NCBI GenBank assembly: GCA_964585545.1
Contig: CAZPDT010000024.1
Location: forward strand, 1 to 35,550
Length of the DNA stretch: 35,550 nt
From: Brumimicrobium sp964585545
GTDB lineage: Bacteria > Bacteroidota > Bacteroidia > Flavobacteriales_D > Crocinitomicaceae
Reading direction: 5' to 3'
This document shows, piece by piece, positions 7,727-16,600 of this stretch. The notes under the pieces are model-generated. The model did not search any database and was not told the origin of the DNA. It saw only the letters and a list, made by a program, of their open reading frames with translations. Every line of letters begins with the position of its first letter. Positions within the stretch are counted from its first letter, which is position 1. A program made the translations under genes and the position numbers.

Positions 7727-10700
7727 TTTTGTTTGTTTTTGCTTTTATTAAATCTTGCTTTAATATTGTCCACAACATCATATACAAGCGGTACCAAATA
7801 TACGGTAAGTGCCAAAGAAGACAATAATCCACCGATAATTACCCACGCCAAACCGTTTTTCCATTCAGCTGCCGTGCCCGAAGCCAATGCAATTGGCAAC
7901 ATTCCAATCGCCATAGAAAGTGTTGTCATTAATATGGGGCGCAATCTTTCTTTTCCTGCAATAATGATTGCCTCTCTGTAATGTTTCCCTTCCGCCTTGA
8001 GTTGATTGGTGAAGTCCACAATCAAAATAGAATTTTTGGTGACCAGTCCCATCAACATAATTAATCCAAGTAAAGCGAACAAACTCAAGTTGCTAAGCGA
8101 CAAATTTAAGGCCAAGAAAGCTCCAATTATTGCAACAGGAATGGCAAATAAAGCCACAAATGGATAAATATAACTATCGTATAAGGCGACCATAATGAGA
8201 TAAATGAGTAGGAAAGAAATGAGCAATACAGAGCCCAATGCCCCAAAGCTATCGTTTTGTCTTTTTACATCGCTTCCCCACGACATTTGGATGCCTTTCG
8301 GCAAGGGATTATTGTCAACATAAGCAACAACATCATCAGCTACACTTCCGGAAGGTCTGCCTAAAGCATCTGCTGTTAGGGTAACTGCAGGTTGACGATC
8401 CAATCGTTCTAAAAGTGAAGGAGAGTTTTCTCTTTCTATTGTTGCAAATTGAGAAACTTCAATGGGAATTCCCTTTGGATTTACAATGTTAAATTGCTTG
8501 ATGTCATCGATGTTTTGTCTGTCGAATTGATCCAATACAACCCTGATCGGATATTCTGTACCATTTTGGGTCAATAAAGCATCGTCATTGCCCGTGAATG
8601 CAGTTCTCAGGTTGATGCCAACATACGCGGTGTTTAAACCCAATCGTTGCATCTTATCTTTATCAGGAATAACTTTAAATTCGGGACTTCCCGCCTCCAC
8701 TGATAGTCTGGCATTGTCTACTCCTGGGATTTCTTCAATTACAGATTTTAGCTGATTGGCGGTTTGCATCACCTGATTTAATCTACTGCCGCTTAACGTA
8801 ATTTCAATCGGGGCAGTTCGGGGAATTAATCCCAGAGCTGTTATTGAAAAATTAACCCCAGCATATTTTTTTTGAAGATTTGCACGAATTTTTCGCATAA
8901 AATCTTCAGTGGAAATATTATTGATTTCCTTTTTGGGTTTTAATTGAATGGTGAACTCAGATTTATTAGAAAGTCCGACTCCTAAACTTCCCATTCCTGT
9001 ACTTGGTCCGGCAACATTACTAAAAAGTGTTGCCACTTCAGGTTGTTTTAGGATTTCATTTTCTATTTTTTCGGATATCAAATTATTTTGTTGAATGGAA
9101 GTGCTTTTGTCAAACTCTAAAGCCAATCTAAATTTCCCTTGATCACCTGTAGAAATAAGCTCTTTCCCAATAATATCTTGCTTCATCATTGCAAATGTTC
9201 CCATAAAAAGGAGTATTACAATACTTATAAAAATCAACTTGTGGTCCAGCACCCATTTGAGTGTTCTTGCATACCAATTGATGAATTTATTCAACTGTTT
9301 TTCAAACCACAACAAAAAACGATTGAAGAAATTGGTCGGTTTTAAATCTCCTTTTTTTCCAACTCGGGAAGCCAGCCACGGTGTAAGCGTAAAACCAACC
9401 AATAAACTTGTTAATGTTGAGGTAATGACCACCACAGAGAATTGTTTGAGCATGTCGGCAACAAAAACCTGTAAAAAGAGGATGGGCAAAAATACGACAA
9501 CGTCAACAAGTGTAATGGATAAAGCAGAAAACCCAATTTCCATTCGGCCGTCCATCGCAGCAACCCTTTTTTCTTTCCCCATGTCCAAATGACGTTGGAT
9601 ATTCTCCAAAACCACCGTGGCATCATCGACCAGAATACCAATGATTAAAGACATAGCTAGTAAAGTCATTAAGTTAAGGGTGTAGCCCAGCAGCCACATT
9701 ACTGCAAAAGCAGTAATCAAAGAAGTAGGAATAGCCACCAATACAATGAGCGCATTTCGGAAACTTCTTAAGAACAGAAGCATCACTATGGACACTAAAA
9801 TTACGGCTAAAATTAAATCTTCTACTACCGAATTAACGGCTGCAATGGTATTGTCTGTACTGTCATCGGTGATCACAAATTGAACATTTGAATTTGCATT
9901 TTTCTTTTCAATTGTTTTAAATTTTTCCCGGATTAAATTGGAAACATCAACAGCATTGGCATCACCTTGTTTTTTGATCAAAAGTCCAATTCCTTTTTTG
10001 CCATTGTAGCGACTTATAGAACTGGTTTCTTTGACTCCATCTACTACCGTTGCGACATCTTTTACATATACAGGACTCCCAGGGAAAGGCACTGCTATTT
10101 GAACATTTTTAATCGCCTCTATAGTGTTGAATTTTCCGACCAAGCGAATCGAATTGCTTTCTGTAGCAGTTTGTATTTTTCCTGCAGGTAAATCGATTCC
10201 AGAACGGTTTATGGCTTCAACAACTTGAACCAATGAGCTTTTATACAGTTTTAGCTTTTCTTGGTTGACTTTAACTTGAATTTCTCTTTCTTCGGCACCT
10301 AAAACAGTAATGTCTGCCACACCTTTCAATTGTTGTATCTGTGGGAGATAATCGTCTTTCATTTTTTGGTAAAATACAATGGGCTCTAAATCACTTGTTG
10401 CACTTACGGACATTATTGGTAAATCGTTAGGGGAGACGGTACTCATTATAGGATTTAAAACATCCTTGGGCAAGTCTTTTCGGATATTGTCAATATAGTG
10501 TTGGGCATCTTGCATGGTGATGTTCAAATCCGTTCCATATTTCAGGTTGGCAATGATAATCGATGCATTTGGGATAGATTTTGTCACCAAATAATCAACA
10601 CCATTTAAATTGGACAAGGCATCTTCAATTTTTCGAGAAACAGATGTTTCCACTTCTTCGGGTTCGGCTCCTGGGTACATTGTTCGGATAACCACAACGG

Positions 10701-10827
10701 GTTGATTAAAATCAGGCATCAACTCATAACTCAGGTTTTTGTACCCGATAATTCCCAATAAGGTAAATACACTGAAAAGCACAATAATCAGCGAAGGACG
10801 TTTTATAGATATTTCTGTAATATTCAT
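7723..10827 (-). CDS. RND efflux pump permease (AcrB/HAE1 type)
   Basis: 1034 aa, full length for the family. The N-terminus (ISIKRPSLIIVLFSVFTLLGIIGY) is the first transmembrane helix, followed by the YPGAEPEEVE signature of the porter domain and, near residue 400, the proton-relay region GILVDDATVVLENI in TM4. A second half repeats the layout, with a late hydrophobic block around NLSLFALLGLIMLMGLVTKNSILIVDF. It exports substrates by proton antiport as a trimer with the membrane fusion protein and TolC encoded upstream. The TM4 Asp pair fits HAE1-like drug exporters, and I do not see a feature that proves metal specificity. It is separated from the fusion-protein gene by 367 bp of repeats. 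Substrate unknown. Confidence 0.93.
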   Translation of the reverse strand: MNITEISIKRPSLIIVLFSVFTLLGIIGYKNLSYELMPDFNQPVVVIRTMYPGAEPEEVETSVSRKIEDALSNLNGVDYLVTKSIPNASIIIANLKYGTDLNITMQDAQHYIDNIRKDLPKDVLNPIMSTVSPNDLPIMSVSATSDLEPIVFYQKMKDDYLPQIQQLKGVADITVLGAEEREIQVKVNQEKLKLYKSSLVQVVEAINRSGIDLPAGKIQTATESNSIRLVGKFNTIEAIKNVQIAVPFPGSPVYVKDVATVVDGVKETSSISRYNGKKGIGLLIKKQGDANAVDVSNLIREKFKTIEKKNANSNVQFVITDDSTDNTIAAVNSVVEDLILAVILVSIVMLLFLRSFRNALIVLVAIPTSLITAFAVMWLLGYTLNLMTLLAMSLIIGILVDDATVVLENIQRHLDMGKEKRVAAMDGRMEIGFSALSITLVDVVVFLPILFLQVFVADMLKQFSVVVITSTLTSLLVGFTLTPWLASRVGKKGDLKPTNFFNRFLLWFEKQLNKFINWYARTLKWVLDHKLIFISIVILLFMGTFAMMKQDIIGKELISTGDQGKFRLALEFDKSTSIQQNNLISEKIENEILKQPEVATLFSNVAGPSTGMGSLGVGLSNKSEFTIQLKPKKEINNISTEDFMRKIRANLQKKYAGVNFSITALGLIPRTAPIEITLSGSRLNQVMQTANQLKSVIEEIPGVDNARLSVEAGSPEFKVIPDKDKMQRLGLNTAYVGINLRTAFTGNDDALLTQNGTEYPIRVVLDQFDRQNIDDIKQFNIVNPKGIPIEVSQFATIERENSPSLLERLDRQPAVTLTADALGRPSGSVADDVVAYVDNNPLPKGIQMSWGSDVKRQNDSFGALGSVLLISFLLIYLIMVALYDSYIYPFVALFAIPVAIIGAFLALNLSLSNLSLFALLGLIMLMGLVTKNSILIVDFTNQLKAEGKHYREAIIIAGKERLRPILMTTLSMAIGMLPIALASGTAAEWKNGLAWVIIGGLLSSLALTVYLVPLVYDVVDNIKARFNKSKNKQK

Positions 10828-11055
10828 GTTTAATCAATTACGAATTACGAATTAGGGAATTACGAATTGTGTCACTCAATAGGAGTCTTTTCCAATTCGT
10901 TATTTCAAATTCTTCTAGTATAATATTTGCTTTCATAGTATTTTTTGTTTAATCAATTACGAATTACGAATTAGGGAATTACGAATTGTGTCACTTAATA
11001 GGAGTCTTTTCCAATTCGTTATTTCAAATTCTTCTAGTATAATATTTGCTTTCAT
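10828..11055 (-). repeat. Tandem duplication: two 109-bp copies with a 119-bp period
   Basis: Bases 10828-10936 and 10947-11055 are identical except for one position (CTCAAT versus CTTAAT). Each copy holds TTACGAATTACGAATTAGG-type repeats and the same unique tail ending GCTTTCAT. Near identity means a recent duplication. It lies directly upstream of the RND start, inside the operon, so each copy would be transcribed as leader. No ORF crosses it. Confidence 0.9.
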
Positions 11056-11084
11056 TTTATTCTCATTTAATTTTTAATTAAACC

Positions 11085-11194
11085 TCTCCCCAATTCATAA
11101 TTGATCCATTCGTAATTCCCTAATTGACCCATTCGTAATTCATAATCGATCCATTCGTAATTCGTAATTGATCCATTCGTAATTCATAATTGAG
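11085..11194 (-). repeat. Degenerate GAATT-based short tandem repeats between fusion protein and pump
   Basis: Several degenerate units of about 22 bp built on ATTCGTAATTCATAATTGATCC (plus-strand view) run up to the stop codon of the fusion-protein gene. They belong to the same family as the array at 12260-12435 and the GAATTAC words in the 119-bp duplication. Together with that duplication they fill the whole 367-bp gap before the RND gene. I see no promoter box in the gap. Confidence 0.75.
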
Positions 11195-12250
11195 TCATTT
11201 ATAATTAACTCTCGCTCCGTTAAACAGATTAATAAATCCACTGGTAACGATGACATCTCCCTCCTTTAATCCTTTTGAGACAATAGTTTTGTCTTTGATT
11301 TTCTCTGCAACTGTAATGTCATGAAGCACCGATTTTCCATTTTCAATGATATACACTTGAGCCTGACTTTCCGTACTGATAATTGCAGAAGTAGGAATTG
11401 CAATGCCCAATTCTTGTTGTTCATTTTCTATAGTTACATGTCCAAACATCCCTGATTTTATGTCAAGGCCTTTGGTGTTTGAAACCAACATTTGTACTGG
11501 AAAACTACTGCCCATATTTGCTTTGCTGCCAATCATTATTACTCTTCCAGAAAGAGTAGTGTCTGGATAAATATCAGCTGTAACATTGAACAAACGATTC
11601 AATTGAAATAAATTGATTTGATTTTCAGGAACATGAACCGTATACCTTAATTGGATAATGTCTGTAATTTGAAGCAAAGGCACTCCTGGAGCGGCAAAGG
11701 CACCTTCTTCATTAAATTTAGCGGTGACAATTCCGTCAAATGGTGCTTTAATGGTGCTCTTACTGATTTGCTCCAACAAAGTAGCTCTTTGTACTTTGGC
11801 TGTACGCAGACCTAATTTGGCTTTTTCTAATTTTACACCTTGTATTGCATCTGCCTCGGAAAGTACGGTATAGCGATTCACATCGTCGTTTAAACCTTCA
11901 ATTTTTATGTTTATACTTTGCAATTGTAGTTTCAACATTGAATTGTCCAATTGCACTAACGACTGTCCTTTCTTCACATGGGCTCCCACATCAACCAAGA
12001 CTGAACTAATTTTGCCTTTCACTTCGGCACTAACTTTGGTTTCTTTATTGGGCTCAAAAGTCCCAGTAAATTCAGTTAAGTCATTTATAGAAATCATTTT
12101 TATGGTGTCTGCCTTTACACTGATGGGACGCTCTTTATCATAATGATACACTTTTTTTTCTGTCGTTTCCTTATTCATAAAAAGCTGAACAAATACCAAT
12201 ACAATAACACCCAGTAGAATTATAATTCCAATTATTTTTTTCCAATTCAT
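11195..12250 (-). CDS. RND efflux membrane fusion protein (HlyD/AcrA type)
   Basis: 351 aa. One N-terminal membrane helix (IIGIIILLGVIVLVFVQLF) is followed by a lipoyl half-motif (EVKGKISSVLVDVGAHVKKGQSLVQLD), a short alpha hairpin (about 105-155), the second lipoyl half (STIKAPFDGIVTAKFNEEGAFAAPG), a beta barrel and a membrane-proximal domain ending VIVTSGFINLFNGARV. It links the pump to TolC in the periplasm. Length is normal for the family. There is no lipobox, so it is anchored by the helix. It is placed between TolC and the pump in an operon, with unusually long repeat-filled gaps on both sides. Confidence 0.92.
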   Translation of the reverse strand: MNWKKIIGIIILLGVIVLVFVQLFMNKETTEKKVYHYDKERPISVKADTIKMISINDLTEFTGTFEPNKETKVSAEVKGKISSVLVDVGAHVKKGQSLVQLDNSMLKLQLQSINIKIEGLNDDVNRYTVLSEADAIQGVKLEKAKLGLRTAKVQRATLLEQISKSTIKAPFDGIVTAKFNEEGAFAAPGVPLLQITDIIQLRYTVHVPENQINLFQLNRLFNVTADIYPDTTLSGRVIMIGSKANMGSSFPVQMLVSNTKGLDIKSGMFGHVTIENEQQELGIAIPTSAIISTESQAQVYIIENGKSVLHDITVAEKIKDKTIVSKGLKEGDVIVTSGFINLFNGARVNYK

Positions 12251-12259
12251 GTTTTTATT

Positions 12260-12435
12260 TTTTTTCTCTAATTCTCTATTCGTAATTCCTCAATTCCTCA
12301 ATTCCCCAATTCTTAATTCTCCAATTCTTAATTCGTAATTCCTCAATTCCCCAATTCTTAATTCTCCAATTCTTAATTCGTAATTCCCTAATTCGTAATT
12401 CCTCAATTCTTAATTCCCCAATTCCCAATTCTCCA
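12260..12435 (-). repeat. GAATT heptamer/octamer minisatellite between TolC and fusion protein
   Basis: Read on the operon strand this gap is an almost uninterrupted run of 7- and 8-bp units such as GAATTAC, GAATTAA, GAATTGGG, GAATTGAG and GAATTGGA, about twenty in all. A higher-order block of about 45 bp is present twice. It ends just before the fusion-protein start (12250). Such arrays can change length by slippage or recombination. Confidence 0.85.
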
Positions 12436-12443
12436 TCCACCAA

Positions 12444-13772
12444 CTACCGTCCTATATTTCCTGTCAGTTTCTTTAATTCAAGATCTGTTTTTAAATAATC
12501 AACAATAGCATTCAGATAGTCCTGTTGCGCTTTGCGGAGCGAATTGTTGACCAATAAAATGTCAGTGAGACTTGCAGTCCCTTGCCTTTGTTGTAAAAGC
12601 GTTTGATTGTAGATGGTTTGTGCCAAGTCAATCTGCCCTTTTGTCTGGACAATTGTTTTTCGCGCTGCTGCTCTTTGCCGAGTTGTATTTTCAATTTCAA
12701 TTTCACTTTTTTCTGAAATCAATTGTGCTTGTAATTCGTTGTTGCTTATCTCTAACTTCTTCTGATTGATTTTTCGCTGGGTTACCATTCCGTTGAATAG
12801 GGGGTAAGTAAATTGTATTCCGGCAAATCCGACAGGATAGAAGTCTAAGAATTCATGCGGACTTTTATCATAACCAAATCCCGTGGCTCCATAAGAGGCA
12901 ATCAAGTTGAGAGAGGGTAAAAATCGTGATTTGTTGAGGGTTTTTAACTCAGTATTTATAAGCTTATTTTTTATTTGAATCATTTGGATATCTATGCTTT
13001 TATTGAGTTCATATTCTTTTTTTATTGGGAAATGAATGTCCTTCTCAACAGTAATTTCTTTTTCTAATGCAATTCCTAGATTAAGTTTGAGTCCATTCAT
13101 AACTTTCTTGTATTGACTGGAAACAATATTCTTTTGTGTTTGTAGTTGTTGCGTCTCTAATTTAACTTTATTGACATCTGTTCCTTTTGCCAATTTTTCT
13201 TTGTGGAGCAATTCTAGGGTCTTTAAAAGACGTTTTGCATTGATGAGATTGCTGTCTATAAAAATCAATTGATGTTGTAAAACCTGAGCATTATAATAGA
13301 GGTTTGAGACCTCAAAATAAATTTGTTCTTCTGTTTTTTTATATTGTAATTCATTCAATTTTGAAGCAACCTTTGTAGACTTTATACCGCCATAAACTTT
13401 AGGATTATACAGGGACATGGCCAATTGAATGTTTGCATTGATGTTGTGTGGAACACCAAATTGGACCTCCCTAAACTGACCTTCAGGTAGGGCAGGATTA
13501 AATATTGACATAGGCATTAGCTGATGAGGTAAATCCGTGAAATACTTATAATCTGCGTTGGCAGATATTTTTGGGATTAAATTGGATTTGGCCTCTTTTT
13601 GCCGTTGTTCGCCAATAGTAATATTGTTGCGATCGATTTGCAAGCTTTTATTATAAACTTTTGCGGTATCAATGCATTCCTTTAACGTCCAGACTTCCTG
13701 TGCCTGTATTGCGTTCCAGCTCATTAGAATAAGAACTGTAAATAAAAGTTTGCGAGCGTTAACTAACTTCAT
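12444..13772 (-). CDS. TolC family outer-membrane efflux protein
   Basis: 442 aa with a signal peptide ending near NAIQAQ. After it comes EVWTLKECIDTAKVYNKSLQIDRNN, the usual TolC/OEP opening (TLxECIxxAxxxN). Long alpha-helical repeats follow, with Gln/Lys-rich coiled segments, and a second half restarts around KNKLINTELKTLNKSRFLPSLNLIASYGATG. The C-terminus has the family pattern RQGTASLTDILLVNNSLRKAQQDYLNAIVDYL. It forms the outer-membrane channel for the pump encoded downstream. The b561-like gene ends 35 bp upstream. Confidence 0.92.
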   Translation of the reverse strand: MKLVNARKLLFTVLILMSWNAIQAQEVWTLKECIDTAKVYNKSLQIDRNNITIGEQRQKEAKSNLIPKISANADYKYFTDLPHQLMPMSIFNPALPEGQFREVQFGVPHNINANIQLAMSLYNPKVYGGIKSTKVASKLNELQYKKTEEQIYFEVSNLYYNAQVLQHQLIFIDSNLINAKRLLKTLELLHKEKLAKGTDVNKVKLETQQLQTQKNIVSSQYKKVMNGLKLNLGIALEKEITVEKDIHFPIKKEYELNKSIDIQMIQIKNKLINTELKTLNKSRFLPSLNLIASYGATGFGYDKSPHEFLDFYPVGFAGIQFTYPLFNGMVTQRKINQKKLEISNNELQAQLISEKSEIEIENTTRQRAAARKTIVQTKGQIDLAQTIYNQTLLQQRQGTASLTDILLVNNSLRKAQQDYLNAIVDYLKTDLELKKLTGNIGR

Positions 13773-13807
13773 TGTGTAAATTTTTTTACGTGAAACAAAG
13801 GAAGGAA

Positions 13808-14374
13808 TTACTTCCCTCCAATCATTTTTGAGACAATCCCTTTTTTATTTGAGTGTTCTGCAATTAGAATTCCTACCAGATGTAACAAGATAAAAATAGG
13901 AAACCAATATATACCGAGTTTATGAACGGTTTCTATGCCGTCCTTCCATTGTTCAAAAAAGTGTTTATGGATTAAAATTCCTGTTACAGCAGAGATCAAT
14001 ACAAAAAGATAAAAATAAATATAAGTAAGTCCCTGAAACCGTTCCTTAATTGAAATCTTACTTCGAAATGGGTTAGGAAATCGAATGCCTTTTACAATCA
14101 TGTAGACAATGCGAATAAGAAAAGCAAAAATCATAACATATGCAAATATGATGTGCCATTCCCACATGGGTTCGCGAATGGTTTTTGCGATGTCCACCAT
14201 TTGATCATTTGATAAAGTTGATGCAGGAATTTTGCTTTTTATGACATCGACTGTATGGTGTTTGTTCATCCAATACATACGAAGAAAGCCCGTGATAAAT
14301 AGAAGGGGCAATGCCAAAGCCATTGTCCAATGAAGAAGCCTGTGCAATAATGTATATTTATTTTGTGTTTTCAT
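13808..14374 (-). CDS. Cytochrome b561-like membrane protein
   Basis: 188 aa from the ATG at 14374. A GTG six bases earlier overlaps the tetR stop and is less likely. Four hydrophobic helices are visible. Conserved His in HRLLHW (helix 1), EWHIIFAY (helix 2) and the later HKLGIYWFPIFILLHLVG fit haem b ligation of the Ni-hydrogenase/cytochrome b561 family (PF01292). It would carry electrons across or within the inner membrane. Position as second gene of a tetR-efflux operon, 2 bp after tetR, suggests a link to redox-active or quinone-like substrates, but this is inference. No partner such as a YceI protein or molybdenum reductase is nearby. Confidence 0.8.
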   Translation of the reverse strand: MKTQNKYTLLHRLLHWTMALALPLLFITGFLRMYWMNKHHTVDVIKSKIPASTLSNDQMVDIAKTIREPMWEWHIIFAYVMIFAFLIRIVYMIVKGIRFPNPFRSKISIKERFQGLTYIYFYLFVLISAVTGILIHKHFFEQWKDGIETVHKLGIYWFPIFILLHLVGILIAEHSNKKGIVSKMIGGK

Positions 14375-14376
14375 AT

Positions 14377-14988
14377 TCACTGTTGTTTTTCTACCATTTT
14401 TAAAATGCCTTCAAGAACTGATTTACCTTCGTTGATAAGATTCGATTTGTGTCCAGATATTTTCCATTTTAATACAGTCATCCGCATTCCGCCAATGATA
14501 ATTGTTGTTAATGTTTTGTCGTTAATTAATTTCCCATATTGTCCTGCTTCTTTTCCTTTTATGATATTGGCTTTCACATATTTGTGCATTACATCCATGA
14601 TTTCAGCCACTTTATTGCTGAGTCGTTTATCAAAACGGAAAATACTTTCGGCAAAAATAACACTCACAATAGCTGGCTTTTTCGAAAAATTTTGAAGTTG
14701 AGAGTTAAAAATCGCCCTCAATTCATCTCCTGCTGTTTTGTGTTGTTTCATTAATATTCTTTTGAGACGCGATTTCATTTCAAGCATGAAGTAATTCAGT
14801 AGACCGAGCAAAATTTCATTTTTATTTTCAAAATGACGATAAAGGGCAGGTTCAGAAAGACCAATATCAGCTGCTAAAGTTTTTATTGTTAAATTTTGGA
14901 TGCCGTATTTATCAATACGTGCTGTTGCAGCTTCCATAATTTCTATTTGGCGATCTGTAAAGTCTTCTGTTTTTAATTGAACTGACAT
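14377..14988 (-). CDS. TetR family transcriptional regulator
   Basis: 203 aa. The N-terminal helix-turn-helix (about residues 12-58) includes TIKTLAADIGLSEPALYRHFENKNEI, the TetR signature. The C-terminal part is a helical ligand and dimer domain. First gene of the efflux operon. Its promoter is overlapped by an inverted repeat (14995-15018), so it most likely represses its own operon and is released by a pump substrate. Autorepression is inferred from this layout. Confidence 0.9.
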   Translation of the reverse strand: MSVQLKTEDFTDRQIEIMEAATARIDKYGIQNLTIKTLAADIGLSEPALYRHFENKNEILLGLLNYFMLEMKSRLKRILMKQHKTAGDELRAIFNSQLQNFSKKPAIVSVIFAESIFRFDKRLSNKVAEIMDVMHKYVKANIIKGKEAGQYGKLINDKTLTTIIIGGMRMTVLKWKISGHKSNLINEGKSVLEGILKMVEKQQ

Positions 14989-14994
14989 ATTGTT

Positions 14995-15018
14995 TTGTTA
15001 GTTAGTATTCGCTAACAA
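14995..15018 (-). promoter_or_regulatory. Candidate TetR operator
   Basis: TTGTTAG (14995-15001) and CTAACAA (15012-15018) form a perfect 7-bp inverted repeat with a 10-bp spacer. It overlaps the -7 box of the operon promoter by three bases and lies just before the tetR start. Confidence 0.65.
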
Positions 15019-15046
15019 AGATAAAGCTATTTTTGAATTCAACAAA
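15016..15046 (-). promoter_or_regulatory. Promoter of the tetR-efflux operon
   Basis: On the minus strand TTTG (15046-15043), a spacer of exactly 19 bp, then TATCTTTG (15023-15016) match the Bacteroidota consensus TTTG-N19-TAnnTTTG. The start codon of tetR follows at 14988. Confidence 0.75.
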
Positions 15047-15119
15047 TTTTTATGAAAAAAAAATTAAAAATTATTGAGTTTGTGATTAAACACCAATTAT
15101 TTTAAGCCTATTGAAAGTC

Positions 15120-15956
15120 CTATGAACAACACCCAGGTGTGCAGTCACAAGCATGTTTTTCACCATATACAGTAATACTATAAATAGAAGTTGGTTGTGC
15201 ATTATAGGATTTAATTTCTTCCTCGTTGAGGTAATTTTTCAAAATATCATTGGGAACAATAATGGGTTTTTCCTTTTGTAATGTGAGATTTTCAAATCCT
15301 GCATTTTTTATGATTTGTAGATATTCATCCTTTTGAATGGCACTGGCTACACAACCCGCATACATTTCGGCTGCATTTTTAATTTTTTCGGGCAATTCAC
15401 CTGTCAAAACGATATCTGAAATACTAAAATGGCCTCCTGTTTTAAGGATTCGGTACACTTCATCAAAAGCTTTTGGTTTGTCTGGTACAAGATTCATAAC
15501 ACAGTTGCTTACAACAACGTCGGCAATATAGTCTGCTATTGGTATGTTTTCAATGTCTCCTTGTCGAAATTCAACATTGTTAAACCCTAATTTATCTGCA
15601 TTCTTTCTTGCTTTTTCTAGCATGGTATCACTAAAATCAATACCAATTACCTTTCCTGTTTCGCCAGTTTCGTGTCTTGCAACAAAGCAATCATTTCCAG
15701 CTCCACTCCCCAAATCCACGACGGTATCACCTGTTTTTATCTTGGCGAATTCAGTGGGTAAACCACAACCCAATTTTAAATCGGCATCAGGACTGTATCC
15801 TTTTAAATCAGAATATTCATCACTCATGATGTTGTACACTTCTGTACTGCATCCTCCACTTCCACAACAAGATGAGGCATTAGTTTCTTGATCTTGTAAA
15901 GCAATTTCACTGTATTTTTGCTTTACCATATCTTTAATTTGATCGTTATTTTCCAT
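15120..15956 (-). CDS. arsM: Arsenite S-adenosylmethionine methyltransferase
   Basis: 278 aa. SAM motif I VVDLGSGAGND is followed by the ArsM signatures VVSNCVMNLVPDKPKAF and MYAGCVASA. The three As(III)-binding cysteines of characterised ArsM proteins have counterparts in KLGCGLP, VSNCVMN and YAGCVAS. Extra Cys clusters lie at both ends (C30, C31, C36 and the terminal CDCTPGCC), common in this subfamily. It methylates As(III) to mono- and dimethylated products, some volatile, in the cytoplasm. It starts 16 bp after arsR and is clearly in one operon with it. Confidence 0.93.
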   Translation of the reverse strand: MENNDQIKDMVKQKYSEIALQDQETNASSCCGSGGCSTEVYNIMSDEYSDLKGYSPDADLKLGCGLPTEFAKIKTGDTVVDLGSGAGNDCFVARHETGETGKVIGIDFSDTMLEKARKNADKLGFNNVEFRQGDIENIPIADYIADVVVSNCVMNLVPDKPKAFDEVYRILKTGGHFSISDIVLTGELPEKIKNAAEMYAGCVASAIQKDEYLQIIKNAGFENLTLQKEKPIIVPNDILKNYLNEEEIKSYNAQPTSIYSITVYGEKHACDCTPGCCS

Positions 15957-15972
15957 TGTATTTTATTTTAAA

Positions 15973-16293
15973 TTAACAGCAATTTGTTCTTTTTAGGGAT
16001 TCAATAGCCACCTTCTGTATATATTGATTGAATTTTTCAATTGTGTTGTTGTCTATACAATAACAAGTAGCGTTTCCTTCAATATTTCCTTTGATGAGAC
16101 CTGCATTTTTGAGTTCTTTAAGGTGTTGTGAAACCGTCGGCTGTGCAAGCGGTAATTCATCAACAATATCGCCACAAATACACGTATCGACACTTTTTAA
16201 ATAATCCATTATGGCTATTCTTGCAGGATGACCCAATGCTTTTGCTATTGCTGCAATCTCTATTTGACCTTCAGAATAATTCTTTTTTTTCAT
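15973..16293 (-). CDS. arsR: ArsR family arsenic-responsive repressor
   Basis: 106 aa. It has the winged-helix ArsR fold with metalloid site CIC (C38, C40) just before the recognition region ELPLAQPTVSQHLKELKNAGLI, and a terminal Cys pair. In the family As(III) binding to such cysteines releases the protein from DNA. It leads the arsR-arsM operon and has a matching operator-like repeat (16311-16328) in front of it. A second copy of that repeat precedes the thioredoxin-like gene at 19945, so it may control both. Confidence 0.92.
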   Translation of the reverse strand: MKKKNYSEGQIEIAAIAKALGHPARIAIMDYLKSVDTCICGDIVDELPLAQPTVSQHLKELKNAGLIKGNIEGNATCYCIDNNTIEKFNQYIQKVAIESLKRTNCC

Positions 16294-16310
16294 ATTAAAT
16301 ATGATTACTA

Positions 16311-16328
16311 TATTGCAATATTACGATA
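16311..16328 (-). promoter_or_regulatory. ArsR box, copy 1
   Basis: TATTGCAATATTACGATA on the plus strand is an imperfect palindrome (7 of 9 pairs). It lies 17 bp from the arsR start codon. It matches the box at 19963-19980 in 15 of 18 positions, at the same distance from the gene. Confidence 0.65.
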
Positions 16329-16600
16329 AAGAATTTGAATTCTAATCTTTTTTTAGAAATAGTTATACAATAAAGAGGATAACAAAAAAACTATTAAATA
16401 GGATTAGATTTACCTCGAATTATTCAAACTTAAATCAAAATCTTGCCAAATTGTCAGTACCCAAATTTGGGGTTCTTAAAAGCTGAATGAAACACGAGAA
16501 GCATATGAATATCAGATATTTATAAATTTAAAGATCAAGATTGGTGAACCGAGTTTGCGAGCTCAACTCAGTTAATAAAGCGGGTTAATCGGCTCCAATC
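16329..16600. repeat. Gene-free stretch with a 12-bp palindrome and dispersed repeat copy 2
   Basis: The gap behind the arsR promoter holds CCCAAATTTGGG, a perfect 12-bp palindrome near 16461-16472. At 16579-16593 it holds AGCGGGTTAATCGGC, related to the motifs at 7187 and 24586. A GAGCTCAAC word at 16558-16566 recurs at 24543-24551 before the copy there, so the similarity extends beyond the core. No ORF of note. Confidence 0.4.

Noticed and set aside
9239..9592. Plus-strand frame of 117 codons inside the RND gene
   Set aside because: Antisense shadow of a strongly conserved membrane protein, no start signal.
7723..10827. Heavy-metal (CzcA) assignment of the RND pump
   Set aside because: The TM4 Asp pair and porter motifs fit drug exporters. 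Proximity to the ars genes alone is not evidence for metal export.
10828..12443. CRISPR array in the efflux operon gaps
   Set aside because: The units are 7-8 bp or a single 119-bp duplication. There are no regular 24-40 bp repeats with unique spacers and no cas genes.
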